NCBI GenBank assembly: GCA_021775715.1
Contig: JAJFHI010000017.1
Location: 1 to 27,364 of the forward strand
Direction of reading: 5' to 3'
Source of the DNA: Hyphomicrobiaceae bacterium
Lineage (GTDB): Bacteria; Pseudomonadota; Alphaproteobacteria; Rhizobiales; Hyphomicrobiaceae
DNA: 27,364 nt
Positions 1 through 7,664 of the stretch are shown one piece after another. The position numbers were made by a program, and so were the translations under genes. The notes beneath the pieces are model-generated. The model was not told where the DNA came from, searched no databases, and saw only the letters and a list, made by a program, of their open reading frames with translations. Positions within the stretch are counted from its first letter, which is position 1. Each line of letters opens with the position of its first letter.

Positions 1-1363
1 TCGCAATGCTGCCAAAGCGCTGATTGTCAAAAGCGCCAATGACATCGCCCGCGCAGTTGCCGAACACATCGGCGGGTCCGAGAAAAACTTTGCCCGCATG
101 ATGTCGAAGAAGGCGCGCCAGATCGGGATGAAGAATACACAGTTCCGAAATGCATCAGGTCTGCCCGATAGCAAACAGCGAACAACCGCGCGCGACATGC
201 TGACGTTGGCGCTGCGCCTCCAGGACGAATTTCCGAAGCACTACAAACTTTTCAAGACACGCACCTTCCGTTATCGCGGCAAACGCTACCGCAGCTACAA
301 TACGCTTCTCGGCCGCTTTAAAGGCACCGACGGTATCAAGACCGGCTACACGCGCGCATCGGGCTTCAACCTGGTCTCCTCCGTTCGCCGCGACGGAAAA
401 CACATCGTTGCAGCCGTCTTCGGTGGGCGGACAGCACGCGTACGAAATGCCAAAATGCGCGCGCTATTGCGCCGCGGACTTTCCAAAGCTTCAACACGCA
501 AGACCCGTCGCAAACATCCAATGCTGGTTGCCCGTGCCAAACCGGCGAAACGGAAAATACGCAAATCAGTAGGACGCCGTCCGCCGCCACCACCCGTTCG
601 CCGTGCACTGGTGCGTGACAAACCGATTGTTGTCGCGACTGCCCAACAATATGGAGCGGCCAAAGCGCCTGAGATTAAAATCGCAGCGGTACGCCAGGTG
701 CGAACGATCAAGGTTACTCCACCGCCACAACCGCCTGAATTGCGGCCGCCGGAACTTCCAAAGCCCGGACGGAGTATCCCGGCCCAAGCAGGCAGCGAAG
801 TCACACGCGAAGAATTACCGAACTTTGCACCGGCATTTGCACCGGCGCGCGCTGCCGCAAGAACAACTCCATCCGGCTCCGGTCGCGGGCGCACACCATC
901 AACCCTGACGCAGCAAATGGCAGCGCTCGAAGCACAACGCGGTTCTTACGCCACGCCCGCCGCAGACACCTGGGCTGAAAATCGTCGCCGGCGGCCGTCA
1001 CAAGCCATCGGACAACGCGCTAATCACTGGCAGGGCGCTAATGGCCAGGCACAGCCACGTCAGGCTGCCCGTCGATTGACGGTCCCACAAATCAAGCCGG
1101 CCTCAACGCCACACTTTGGTGACTTCGTCGTACAGATCGGTGCATACCGCAGCCAAAGTGAAGCCAACAATCGGTTGTCTGCCGTCAGCCGTTCCGCCGC
1201 TGGACTTCTGGATGGATATCAGCCGCGCACTGAAGTCGTTCGCTCAGGCAAACGGTCCCTCTACCGCGCACGCTTTGCAGGTTTTGACGCCGCCGCCGCC
1301 TCATCAACATGCTCAGAACTCCGCCGCCGCGGCGTTGAATGCTTCGTCAAACGCACGAATTAA
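1..1363 (+). CDS. D-alanyl-D-alanine carboxypeptidase (peptidase S11) with C-terminal SPOR domain, 5' end missing
   Basis: Periplasmic penicillin-binding protein of the S11 (DacA-like) family that trims the terminal D-Ala from peptidoglycan stem peptides. The frame is open from base 2, so the gene starts left of the window. The first internal ATG (98) is not the start, because the SxN motif (Ser-Ala-Asn, bases 32-40) lies before it. The KTG motif is at 338-346, in the usual context Asp-Gly-Ile-Lys-Thr-Gly-Tyr-Thr. The SxxK nucleophile motif must lie outside the window. After the catalytic part comes a linker of about 230 residues that is basic and rich in Pro, Arg and Ala. The last ~80 residues form a SPOR domain (DFVVQIGAYRSQSEA...), which in this superfamily binds denuded septal glycan and implies recruitment to the division site. 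The TAA stop overlaps the stop of the convergent J-protein gene by 4 bases. The family call is secure; the exact physiological role is inferred. Confidence 0.93.
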   Translation, partial: RNAAKALIVKSANDIARAVAEHIGGSEKNFARMMSKKARQIGMKNTQFRNASGLPDSKQRTTARDMLTLALRLQDEFPKHYKLFKTRTFRYRGKRYRSYNTLLGRFKGTDGIKTGYTRASGFNLVSSVRRDGKHIVAAVFGGRTARVRNAKMRALLRRGLSKASTRKTRRKHPMLVARAKPAKRKIRKSVGRRPPPPPVRRALVRDKPIVVATAQQYGAAKAPEIKIAAVRQVRTIKVTPPPQPPELRPPELPKPGRSIPAQAGSEVTREELPNFAPAFAPARAAARTTPSGSGRGRTPSTLTQQMAALEAQRGSYATPAADTWAENRRRRPSQAIGQRANHWQGANGQAQPRQAARRLTVPQIKPASTPHFGDFVVQIGAYRSQSEANNRLSAVSRSAAGLLDGYQPRTEVVRSGKRSLYRARFAGFDAAAASSTCSELRRRGVECFVKRTN

Positions 1364-2094
1364 TTCATCAAGCGCGACAACAGCAGTTCCTTGGCGGCGT
1401 TGATCTTTGAGGCTAGATAGGTTGAGCCGCCGCGATCGGGATGCATTTTCTGCATGAGATTGCGGTGCGCGCGGCGCACATCATTGGCGTCGGCAGAGCG
1501 GTCCAAACCGAGCACGTCGTAGGCCTCATCTAGCGTGATGCCCTCTGCCGGAGCAGCACCGCCAGCGCCGGATTCGGCGGTTTCAGCCTCCTCCGCACCA
1601 CCGTCACGGGCCATGTCGTCGCGCCAACTACCGTGCGTGTTGTCCAGGTAAGCTGCAATCAACTCAGCAGACTGCGGGTCGGCAAACCGGCACTCCTGCC
1701 AGAGATTCGCCAGCTCGGTTGCCGTCATTTCGGAAATTTCACGGCCAAAGAAGTCGCCTTTCAATACACGTCCGTGCATAGCGCCGGTATCGTGGTCGAG
1801 TTCCATTTCGAGGTGATCGGTAACCACACGCGATGTCAGCCCCGGCGTTTGTGAACCGCCACCCGGCCAACCCGAGCCACCCCGGCCGAAGAACAAAAAA
1901 GCGCCCAACGCGGCCAGTGGGCCAGCGATTACGGCCATTCCGCGCGTCATCAACAAACCGGCTGCTACCATGCAGGCAATCCCGCCGACCGTGCGCATGC
2001 GCACGGCGAGCAGCTGGGGATTGGCTTGCGCAAACCAGCGCGACGCTATCAACAGCGCAACTAATATAACAAGTCCGGCGAGAAGATAGGGCAT
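1360..2094 (-). CDS. Membrane-anchored J-domain protein, TimB/Pam18(Tim14)-like
   Basis: The 244-residue protein has an N-terminal membrane segment (residues 2-18) and a second hydrophobic stretch (about 37-70). A middle region follows (about 87-165, acidic/polar, with the feel of a conserved domain). The C-terminal J domain (about 188-244) carries the HPD motif at 218-220, which stimulates the ATPase of a DnaK-type Hsp70. Gly-Gly-Ser directly after HPD-Arg and the Lys-Ile-Asn-x-Ala-Lys-Glu run near the end are typical of the mitochondrial import-motor protein Pam18/Tim14 and of its alphaproteobacterial relative TimB, rather than of soluble DnaJ. There is no Gly/Phe region or zinc finger. The start ATG at 2094 has only a weak GGAT ribosome site. 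It lies 44 bases after the VWA gene on the same strand and is probably co-transcribed with it. The client of the protein is unknown. Confidence 0.85.
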   Translation of the reverse strand: MPYLLAGLVILVALLIASRWFAQANPQLLAVRMRTVGGIACMVAAGLLMTRGMAVIAGPLAALGAFLFFGRGGSGWPGGGSQTPGLTSRVVTDHLEMELDHDTGAMHGRVLKGDFFGREISEMTATELANLWQECRFADPQSAELIAAYLDNTHGSWRDDMARDGGAEEAETAESGAGGAAPAEGITLDEAYDVLGLDRSADANDVRRAHRNLMQKMHPDRGGSTYLASKINAAKELLLSRLMN

Positions 2095-2138
2095 CGATTA
2101 TCCGTGTTGGCTGGCGCGAGCGTTTCAGGTTTAGCCTA

Positions 2139-2966
2139 TCACGACTTCAACGGTGGGAGTTGCGCCAGAAGAATTTTCGCACCCTGTCCGCCGCTGCGCG
2201 ATGTCGTTAACTGCTCCAGCGCCTTGCGCCCACCCGCGGCGTAAACTGCCACCGCCGTCAGCAAGTCTCTAAGCTGTGCCGCTGCACCGGCATCAAACCG
2301 GCACCACGCCCCTTTGGTCAGACGGGCGATTTCTTTGAATGCAGTTTGTGCACGCGTGTCATTGCCCTCTTGAAACAGGAAGATCGGCACGCCGCGCAGC
2401 GCCAGCTCACCTGCCCGGCCGCACAAATCGTCGACATTCTCCTCCATGCAATCACCCACATAGACCACGGCATCAACCCTGCGCCGTTCGGTCTCCTGAC
2501 GCGCATGTGACAACACCTTGCCAATCTGTGTGTAGCCACCACGACATTGCACGGTGGTCATCAGTCGGGCCAAAGCGTCTGGATTCGACACCCACCTGGA
2601 GGAACGACATTCTCCGGTACCGCGAAAATACATTAACTGCACATCAAGCCCACCGACGGTTTTGACCGCTTCGAACATTTCCGATTGCAACGCCAAAGCC
2701 ATGTCCCAGGTCGGCTGACGGCTCATTGTCGCATCCATCGCAAACAGCAGTCGGCCCCGGCCAACGCCCGTTCGCGGCGCCATTGACTTCATTTTTTCCA
2801 GAAAGCTCGAAACATCGTCGAAACCAGATCGGGCTGTGGGTGTCCGCACGTCTGCTTTCGACTGTACGCCAGTCGGTGTTCCGTCGTTTTGGCGCGCCGC
2901 TGCCTGCCCCGGTTGCGCGGTCGAACCGACATGCGGTGTTGTCGTTTTTGTCTTCTTCGAGGCCAT
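2139..2966 (-). CDS. von Willebrand factor A domain protein
   Basis: The protein is 275 residues from ATG 2966. A TTG four codons upstream (2978) is also open, but the ATG has a GGA at suitable spacing and begins Met-Ala-Ser-Lys-Lys, so I prefer it. After a low-complexity, Thr/Gln-rich N-terminus (about 1-60) comes a VWA fold with a MIDAS-like motif Asp-Ala-Thr-Met-Ser (Asp78, Thr80, Ser82), which is DxTxS instead of the usual DxSxS. Later MIDAS elements are a Gly-Gly-Tyr-Thr segment and Gly-Asp-Cys-Met-Glu-Glu. No signal peptide or membrane segment is seen, so it is probably cytoplasmic. VWA proteins bind partner proteins through a metal ion; the partner is unknown here. The tight same-strand placement just upstream of the membrane J-protein suggests a shared function. 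Confidence 0.8.
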   Translation of the reverse strand: MASKKTKTTTPHVGSTAQPGQAAARQNDGTPTGVQSKADVRTPTARSGFDDVSSFLEKMKSMAPRTGVGRGRLLFAMDATMSRQPTWDMALALQSEMFEAVKTVGGLDVQLMYFRGTGECRSSRWVSNPDALARLMTTVQCRGGYTQIGKVLSHARQETERRRVDAVVYVGDCMEENVDDLCGRAGELALRGVPIFLFQEGNDTRAQTAFKEIARLTKGAWCRFDAGAAAQLRDLLTAVAVYAAGGRKALEQLTTSRSGGQGAKILLAQLPPLKS

Positions 2967-3067
2967 CGGACAATCCAAACACTTCCCAGATCTAGATAAT
3001 GGGAGTTCTGCGGCTCACTTGCAATATTGCCATGTCCGATCTGCGAGGTGAGAACGTTCGCTACAGC

Positions 3068-6000
3068 CTAATTTTCCGAGTTGGTCTTATCCTTTGGGGG
3101 GCCACGCAACAGTTCAAAATTGCCACCCTTGGCCGTCGTGTTTTCCGTGCGTACGCGTTCGGTGGTGAAACGCGCGACATAATTCGGACCGCCAGCTTTG
3201 GGGCCCGTTCCCGACAATCCCTCACCGCCAAATGGCTGCACGCCGACGGCGGCACCGATCTGATTGCGGTTGATATATAGGTTTCCAACGCGCGCATGCT
3301 CGGCGACAAAATTGGCAGTCGCGTCAATGCGGCTGTGCAAGCCCAATGTCAGGCCGTATCCCGTTTCATTGATCCCGGCGATGACCTTATCCAGCGCATC
3401 TCGATCATAGCGCACCACGTGCAAAATCGGACCGAACGTTTCACCATCGAGTTGATCGAGGCTTTCGATTTCGTAAACCGCCGGCGTCACGAATGTGCCG
3501 GTACGGCACGATTCAGGCATCGGCATATCGACGATCTGTCTTGCTGTTGCCGCCATACGAACTTTGTGGGTTTCAAGCCGGTCTTGCGCGGCTTCGTTGA
3601 TAACCGGACCTATGTCCGTTGCATAATCTAACGGGTCGCCTACATCGAGGGCTTCGGCTGCTCCCGCCAACATCTCGATCGTACGATTCGCGACTTCATC
3701 TTGAACAAACAACACCCGCGCTGACGAACACCGTTGTCCGGCACCATCAAAGCCTGACAACATCGCATCGGCAACAACCTGCTCAGTCAACGCACTTGAG
3801 TCAGCAATCATCGCGTTGATGCCCCCGGTCTCCGCGATCAACGGCACGATTGCAGATCGCCGCTCAGCCAGCATCCGTTGAATTTCCCAAGCAGCGTTGT
3901 TGGAGCCCGTGAAAGCCACACCCGCAACGCGTTTGTCGCGCACCAAAGCGGCTCCCACCGCACCATCGCCCATGATCAAATGCAGCACATCTTTTGGCAC
4001 ACCGGCTTCATGCAACAGCTCCGTCATCAGAAACGCCGTAATGGGTGTTTCCTCAGCGGGTTTTGCTAACACAGGGTTTCCCGCCACCAAGGCTGCAGCT
4101 ACCTGGCCGACAAAAATCGCCAACGGAAAATTCCAAGGGCTGATGCAGGCAAACGGTCCGCGCGCACGCAAACTCAACAAGTTGGTTTCACCTGTTGGGC
4201 TCCCAAAGTTGACCGGGTGCAACATCAGTCGTCGCGCCTCGACTGCGTAGTAGCGCAGAAAATCCGTCGCCTCGCGCAGATCGGCTTCCGCTCCTTCGAG
4301 CGTCTTGCCGGATTCACGTATGACAACAGCCATAAGGCGCGCGTGGTCGCGCTCAATCAGGCCTGCCGCCAATTCCAGAATGTCAGCGCGTTCGGCGACA
4401 GGACGACGATCCCAATCATGGGCCGCCGCCACCGCGTGGCCTATCGCACGATCTATGTCGCCCGTTGCGGCACAAGTCACGCGCCCAAGCCGACGACGAT
4501 TGTCATGTGGGCAAATCACCAGATGGCTGTCATCGCCATCGGTCAGCAACGCACCGTCAATGAGAGAGCCGACGACAAACTCAGCGTCCAGTTCAGCGGT
4601 TATCTTGCCAACGAGTTCGGCCCGCACCACAGTGTTTTCCAACGCACGGCCAATGCTGCCCTTTCGCTCCGGCATATAAATATCGCGCGGTAGGGCAACT
4701 GTTTTCGCCGGTGCCTCAGTGGCATTCAATGCGCGTTCGGTATCACCAATGGGGTCTGCCATCGAATCGCCAACCGGGACATCCCCATCCTGCACGTCGT
4801 GGACGAACGACGCGTTGGCTCCGTTTTCAAGCAACCGCCTGACGAGATACGGCAGCAAATCGCGATGCCCGCCGACGGGCGCATAAACACGTACTGTGCT
4901 GGAGAACTGCAAATCATTGCGGGCTGCGTCATAGACCGCTTCACCCATACCAAACAACCGCTGGCATTCGTGTTGGGCATCTCCTGACGCCACAGTCACG
5001 GCCGCAAGCGTGTGCGCATTGTGGGTTGCAAACTGCGGGTAGAAAGCTTCGCTGTCCGACAACAACAAACGCGCTGCGGCCAAGTATGAAACATCGGTAT
5101 GACGCTTATTGGTGAAAACAGGATAGTCTTCAAGTCCCCTCTCCTGAGCCCATTTTATTTCGCTATCCCAATAGGCACCTTTCACAAGTCGCACCGGAAT
5201 ACGTTTGCCGCCGTCATGCGACAGGCGCCTCAGCCAACGCAAAATCGGAATCGCACGTTTGCCGTAGGCTTGCACAGCGAGCCCGAGACCCGACCAACCG
5301 CTCATACTTTCATCGAGAAAGACCTCGCCAAAGCATGACAGCAACGGATCTATGTTGGCCTGCTCTTCGGCATCAAACGTAAGTGGCACTCCATTGGCCT
5401 TGGCAGCACGTGCCAGCGTTAGAAGACGCGGCACCAATTCCTTCTGCAGGCGGTCGGATTTGCTGGCGGTAAACCTCGGATGCAACGCCGACAACTTGAT
5501 CGACAGCCCTGAACGCTTCATGAGCGCATCGGCGTGCGTTGAAAAATCCGGCCCCTCGGCACGTCCAACCGCCTCAAGGGCCGTCAAATAGCGATCAAAG
5601 TAGCGTTCGGCATCTGTGGATGTCATCGCTGCTTCGCCCAGCATGTCGTATGAAAAAAGGATCCCTTTTGTTTGATCGCTTGTTGCGGTTTTCAAGGCAT
5701 CATGAATGTTGCGGCCAAGCACAAACTGGCGGCCAAGCAAGCGCACTGCACGGCGCACCGCTGTGCGAACCACAGGCTCACCAGTTCGTGCGATCAAGCG
5801 CTTTAACGATGTCAATGGATCACCGCCAGGACCGGCGTCACCAAGCCGTGCCAGACCACCTGACAACATAAATCCCCAGGTCGACGCATTGACGAACAGA
5901 CTATCTGAGCTGCCAAGGTGTTCGGTCCAGCGCCCACCGGCAAGTTTTTCACTAATCAACTTGTCCGCCGTTTCAGTGTCGGGAATGCGCAACAGCGATT

Positions 6001-6334
6001 CCGCGATGCACATCAACAAAACGCCCTCTTCGCTCGACAGATCGTATTCGCGGATCAGCGCATCGACGCCCGGATATTTGCCTTTGTTCTTGCGTGCGCC
6101 ATGCATGAGTTGCGAGGCAATCTCATTGGCGCGACGGCGTTCGTGATCGGAATAAACGGCGCGCTCAATCAAAGCACCAACCAGGCGGCGCTCGCCCATT
6201 AGGTGATAGGCATGAATTTCATCACGAGATGGGCCAACCGCAACACGGTCCGCCCCAGCGTAATCGCCGCGCATACGCACTGCTTCGCCGTCGTTTCCAG
6301 CGACGTCGAGATGTACTGGCTTCTGCAGGCCCAT
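3068..6334 (-). CDS. putA: Bifunctional proline dehydrogenase / L-glutamate gamma-semialdehyde dehydrogenase PutA
   Basis: The enzyme oxidises proline to P5C with FAD (N-terminal half) and then glutamate-semialdehyde to glutamate with NAD+ (C-terminal half), channelling the intermediate. ATG 6334 is chosen over an upstream in-frame codon at 6367 because GAAGGA sits five bases before it, giving 1088 residues. The proline dehydrogenase barrel shows SIKLSALHPRF (about 278), LVKGAYWDSEIK (about 383) and RRLLENGANASF (about 499). The aldehyde dehydrogenase part shows SPWNFPLAIF, Glu835 in AETGG, and the catalytic Cys869 in GAGQRC. There is no N-terminal ribbon-helix-helix domain as in E. coli PutA, so it should not repress its own gene. 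In short PutA systems that job usually falls to a PutR/Lrp-type regulator, but none is encoded nearby. The protein ends soon after the dehydrogenase, as in the short (type A) PutA class. Confidence 0.96.
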   Translation of the reverse strand: MGLQKPVHLDVAGNDGEAVRMRGDYAGADRVAVGPSRDEIHAYHLMGERRLVGALIERAVYSDHERRRANEIASQLMHGARKNKGKYPGVDALIREYDLSSEEGVLLMCIAESLLRIPDTETADKLISEKLAGGRWTEHLGSSDSLFVNASTWGFMLSGGLARLGDAGPGGDPLTSLKRLIARTGEPVVRTAVRRAVRLLGRQFVLGRNIHDALKTATSDQTKGILFSYDMLGEAAMTSTDAERYFDRYLTALEAVGRAEGPDFSTHADALMKRSGLSIKLSALHPRFTASKSDRLQKELVPRLLTLARAAKANGVPLTFDAEEQANIDPLLSCFGEVFLDESMSGWSGLGLAVQAYGKRAIPILRWLRRLSHDGGKRIPVRLVKGAYWDSEIKWAQERGLEDYPVFTNKRHTDVSYLAAARLLLSDSEAFYPQFATHNAHTLAAVTVASGDAQHECQRLFGMGEAVYDAARNDLQFSSTVRVYAPVGGHRDLLPYLVRRLLENGANASFVHDVQDGDVPVGDSMADPIGDTERALNATEAPAKTVALPRDIYMPERKGSIGRALENTVVRAELVGKITAELDAEFVVGSLIDGALLTDGDDSHLVICPHDNRRRLGRVTCAATGDIDRAIGHAVAAAHDWDRRPVAERADILELAAGLIERDHARLMAVVIRESGKTLEGAEADLREATDFLRYYAVEARRLMLHPVNFGSPTGETNLLSLRARGPFACISPWNFPLAIFVGQVAAALVAGNPVLAKPAEETPITAFLMTELLHEAGVPKDVLHLIMGDGAVGAALVRDKRVAGVAFTGSNNAAWEIQRMLAERRSAIVPLIAETGGINAMIADSSALTEQVVADAMLSGFDGAGQRCSSARVLFVQDEVANRTIEMLAGAAEALDVGDPLDYATDIGPVINEAAQDRLETHKVRMAATARQIVDMPMPESCRTGTFVTPAVYEIESLDQLDGETFGPILHVVRYDRDALDKVIAGINETGYGLTLGLHSRIDATANFVAEHARVGNLYINRNQIGAAVGVQPFGGEGLSGTGPKAGGPNYVARFTTERVRTENTTAKGGNFELLRGPPKDKTNSEN

Positions 6335-6401
6335 GATATTCCTTCCGGCAGCGCAGATCCCGGCCAAAACACCGGACTGGCGCCAAGCAAAACGGCAGGC
6401 A

Positions 6402-6416
6402 CGGGTCGTCGACCCG
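6402..6416. promoter_or_regulatory. Near-perfect palindrome in the putA/panC divergent spacer
   Basis: CGGGTCG-T-CGACCCG: seven-base arms around one central base, 68 bases upstream of the putA start. It could be an operator for a dimeric regulator of putA. No family consensus was recognised, so function is inferred from position only. The rest of the 265-base spacer shows no gene; a TTGACC hexamer at 6529 upstream of panC lacks a good -10 partner. Confidence 0.35.
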
Positions 6417-6599
6417 GCCGGTGCGACTCACTTTGTTGCCTTAGTCTATCAAATGGGCACGCCGTTGGCTTACGTCTAGGTCTTCAGGGCCGTCGCGGCG
6501 ATCGTTTGTGTCTTTTGCGGCAACACTCTTGACCACATCGATATCGAGAGGCATTCCAGACGCACAATCAGAACAACGACATCTGGAGAGACCGACGTC

Positions 6600-7463
6600 G
6601 TGCCCGCCAAACCGCCCAGAACAATTGCCACGATCACCAAAATCTCGCGTTTGCGCAAACGCATTGCGGAGTGGAGGGCTGCCGGCGAATCAATAGCGCT
6701 GGTGCCGACAATGGGGGCCCTGCACGAGGGACATCTCACTCTCGTCAACCGCGCAAAGCGCAAAGCAACCCGGACGGTCGTTTCAATTTTCGTCAATCCC
6801 GGCCAGTTTGCCCCACACGAAGATCTCAACACCTATCCACGCGATATGGCCGGCGACCTCGGCAAACTCACGACCGCCGGTGCCGATCTTGTCTGGTCCC
6901 CAGATGTCGATGAAATGTACCCTCAAGGCTTTTCGACCAAGATCCAGGCAGGCTCCGCCTCAGACAGCCTTGAAACAGAATTCCGCCCGCACTTTTTCGG
7001 TGGCGTCACAACCGTGTGTTGCAAGCTCTTCAACCAGGTAGCACCGGACTTCGCAGTGTTCGGCGAGAAGGACTATCAACAACTGTGCGTCATTCGCCAA
7101 ATGGTCGATGATCTCGACATGGGGTTGAAAATCGTCGGCGTGCCAACTGTGCGTGGGCGCGATGGCCTGGCTCTGTCGTCACGAAATGCCTATCTTTCCG
7201 CTGAAGAGCGCCAGATCGCACCGACCCTGAACCAGACTCTAAAATCATTGGCTGAAGCCGCCAGCCGTGGCCAACGTCTCGGATCTGCTGAGAACCGCGC
7301 CAAGGCTCAGCTGATTAAAGCCGGCTTCAAATCCGTGGATTACATTGTCGTCCGCGACGCTGAAACACTCGGAGTTTGGTCGGTCAAGTCTGGCCGCCCC
7401 GGCAGAGCGCTCGCCGCCGCCTGGCTCGACAAAACGCGCCTGATTGATAACATCAAGGTTTAG
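6600..7463 (+). CDS. panC: Pantothenate synthetase
   Basis: This enzyme condenses D-pantoate with beta-alanine using ATP (via pantoyl-adenylate) to make pantothenate, the coenzyme A precursor; it is cytoplasmic. The 287 residues match the usual ~280. PTMGALHEGHL (36-46) holds the HxGH nucleotide-binding motif (His42, His45). NPGQFAPHEDLNTYPR, GEKDYQQL and GLALSSRN are the other family signatures. The start is GTG 6600, with GGAG eleven bases upstream; no ATG fits the conserved N-terminus. It is divergent from putA and 201 bases ahead of parE. The usual partner panB is not in the window. Confidence 0.95.
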   Translation: MPAKPPRTIATITKISRLRKRIAEWRAAGESIALVPTMGALHEGHLTLVNRAKRKATRTVVSIFVNPGQFAPHEDLNTYPRDMAGDLGKLTTAGADLVWSPDVDEMYPQGFSTKIQAGSASDSLETEFRPHFFGGVTTVCCKLFNQVAPDFAVFGEKDYQQLCVIRQMVDDLDMGLKIVGVPTVRGRDGLALSSRNAYLSAEERQIAPTLNQTLKSLAEAASRGQRLGSAENRAKAQLIKAGFKSVDYIVVRDAETLGVWSVKSGRPGRALAAAWLDKTRLIDNIKV

Positions 7464-7664
7464 GCGCAAACCATCCACAGCTCTATTAAACCGTGGCAAA
7501 TTTACTGCGTTCAGTGGGTCGTGGCGTTTCGCTCTCTTGCGGGAATTCGGCCCGCGTGCGACCAGACAAGTCAGCTATCGCAACTGAGATTCGGCCGGCA
7601 TCCTGTGTCGCGCGTCCCATCCGGTCTAAAAAACTAGAGACCCCGCAGACGGACCGCATACGCA

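Noticed and set aside
4217..4693. 158-codon plus-strand frame inside putA
   Set aside because: Antisense shadow of the conserved aldehyde dehydrogenase half of PutA.
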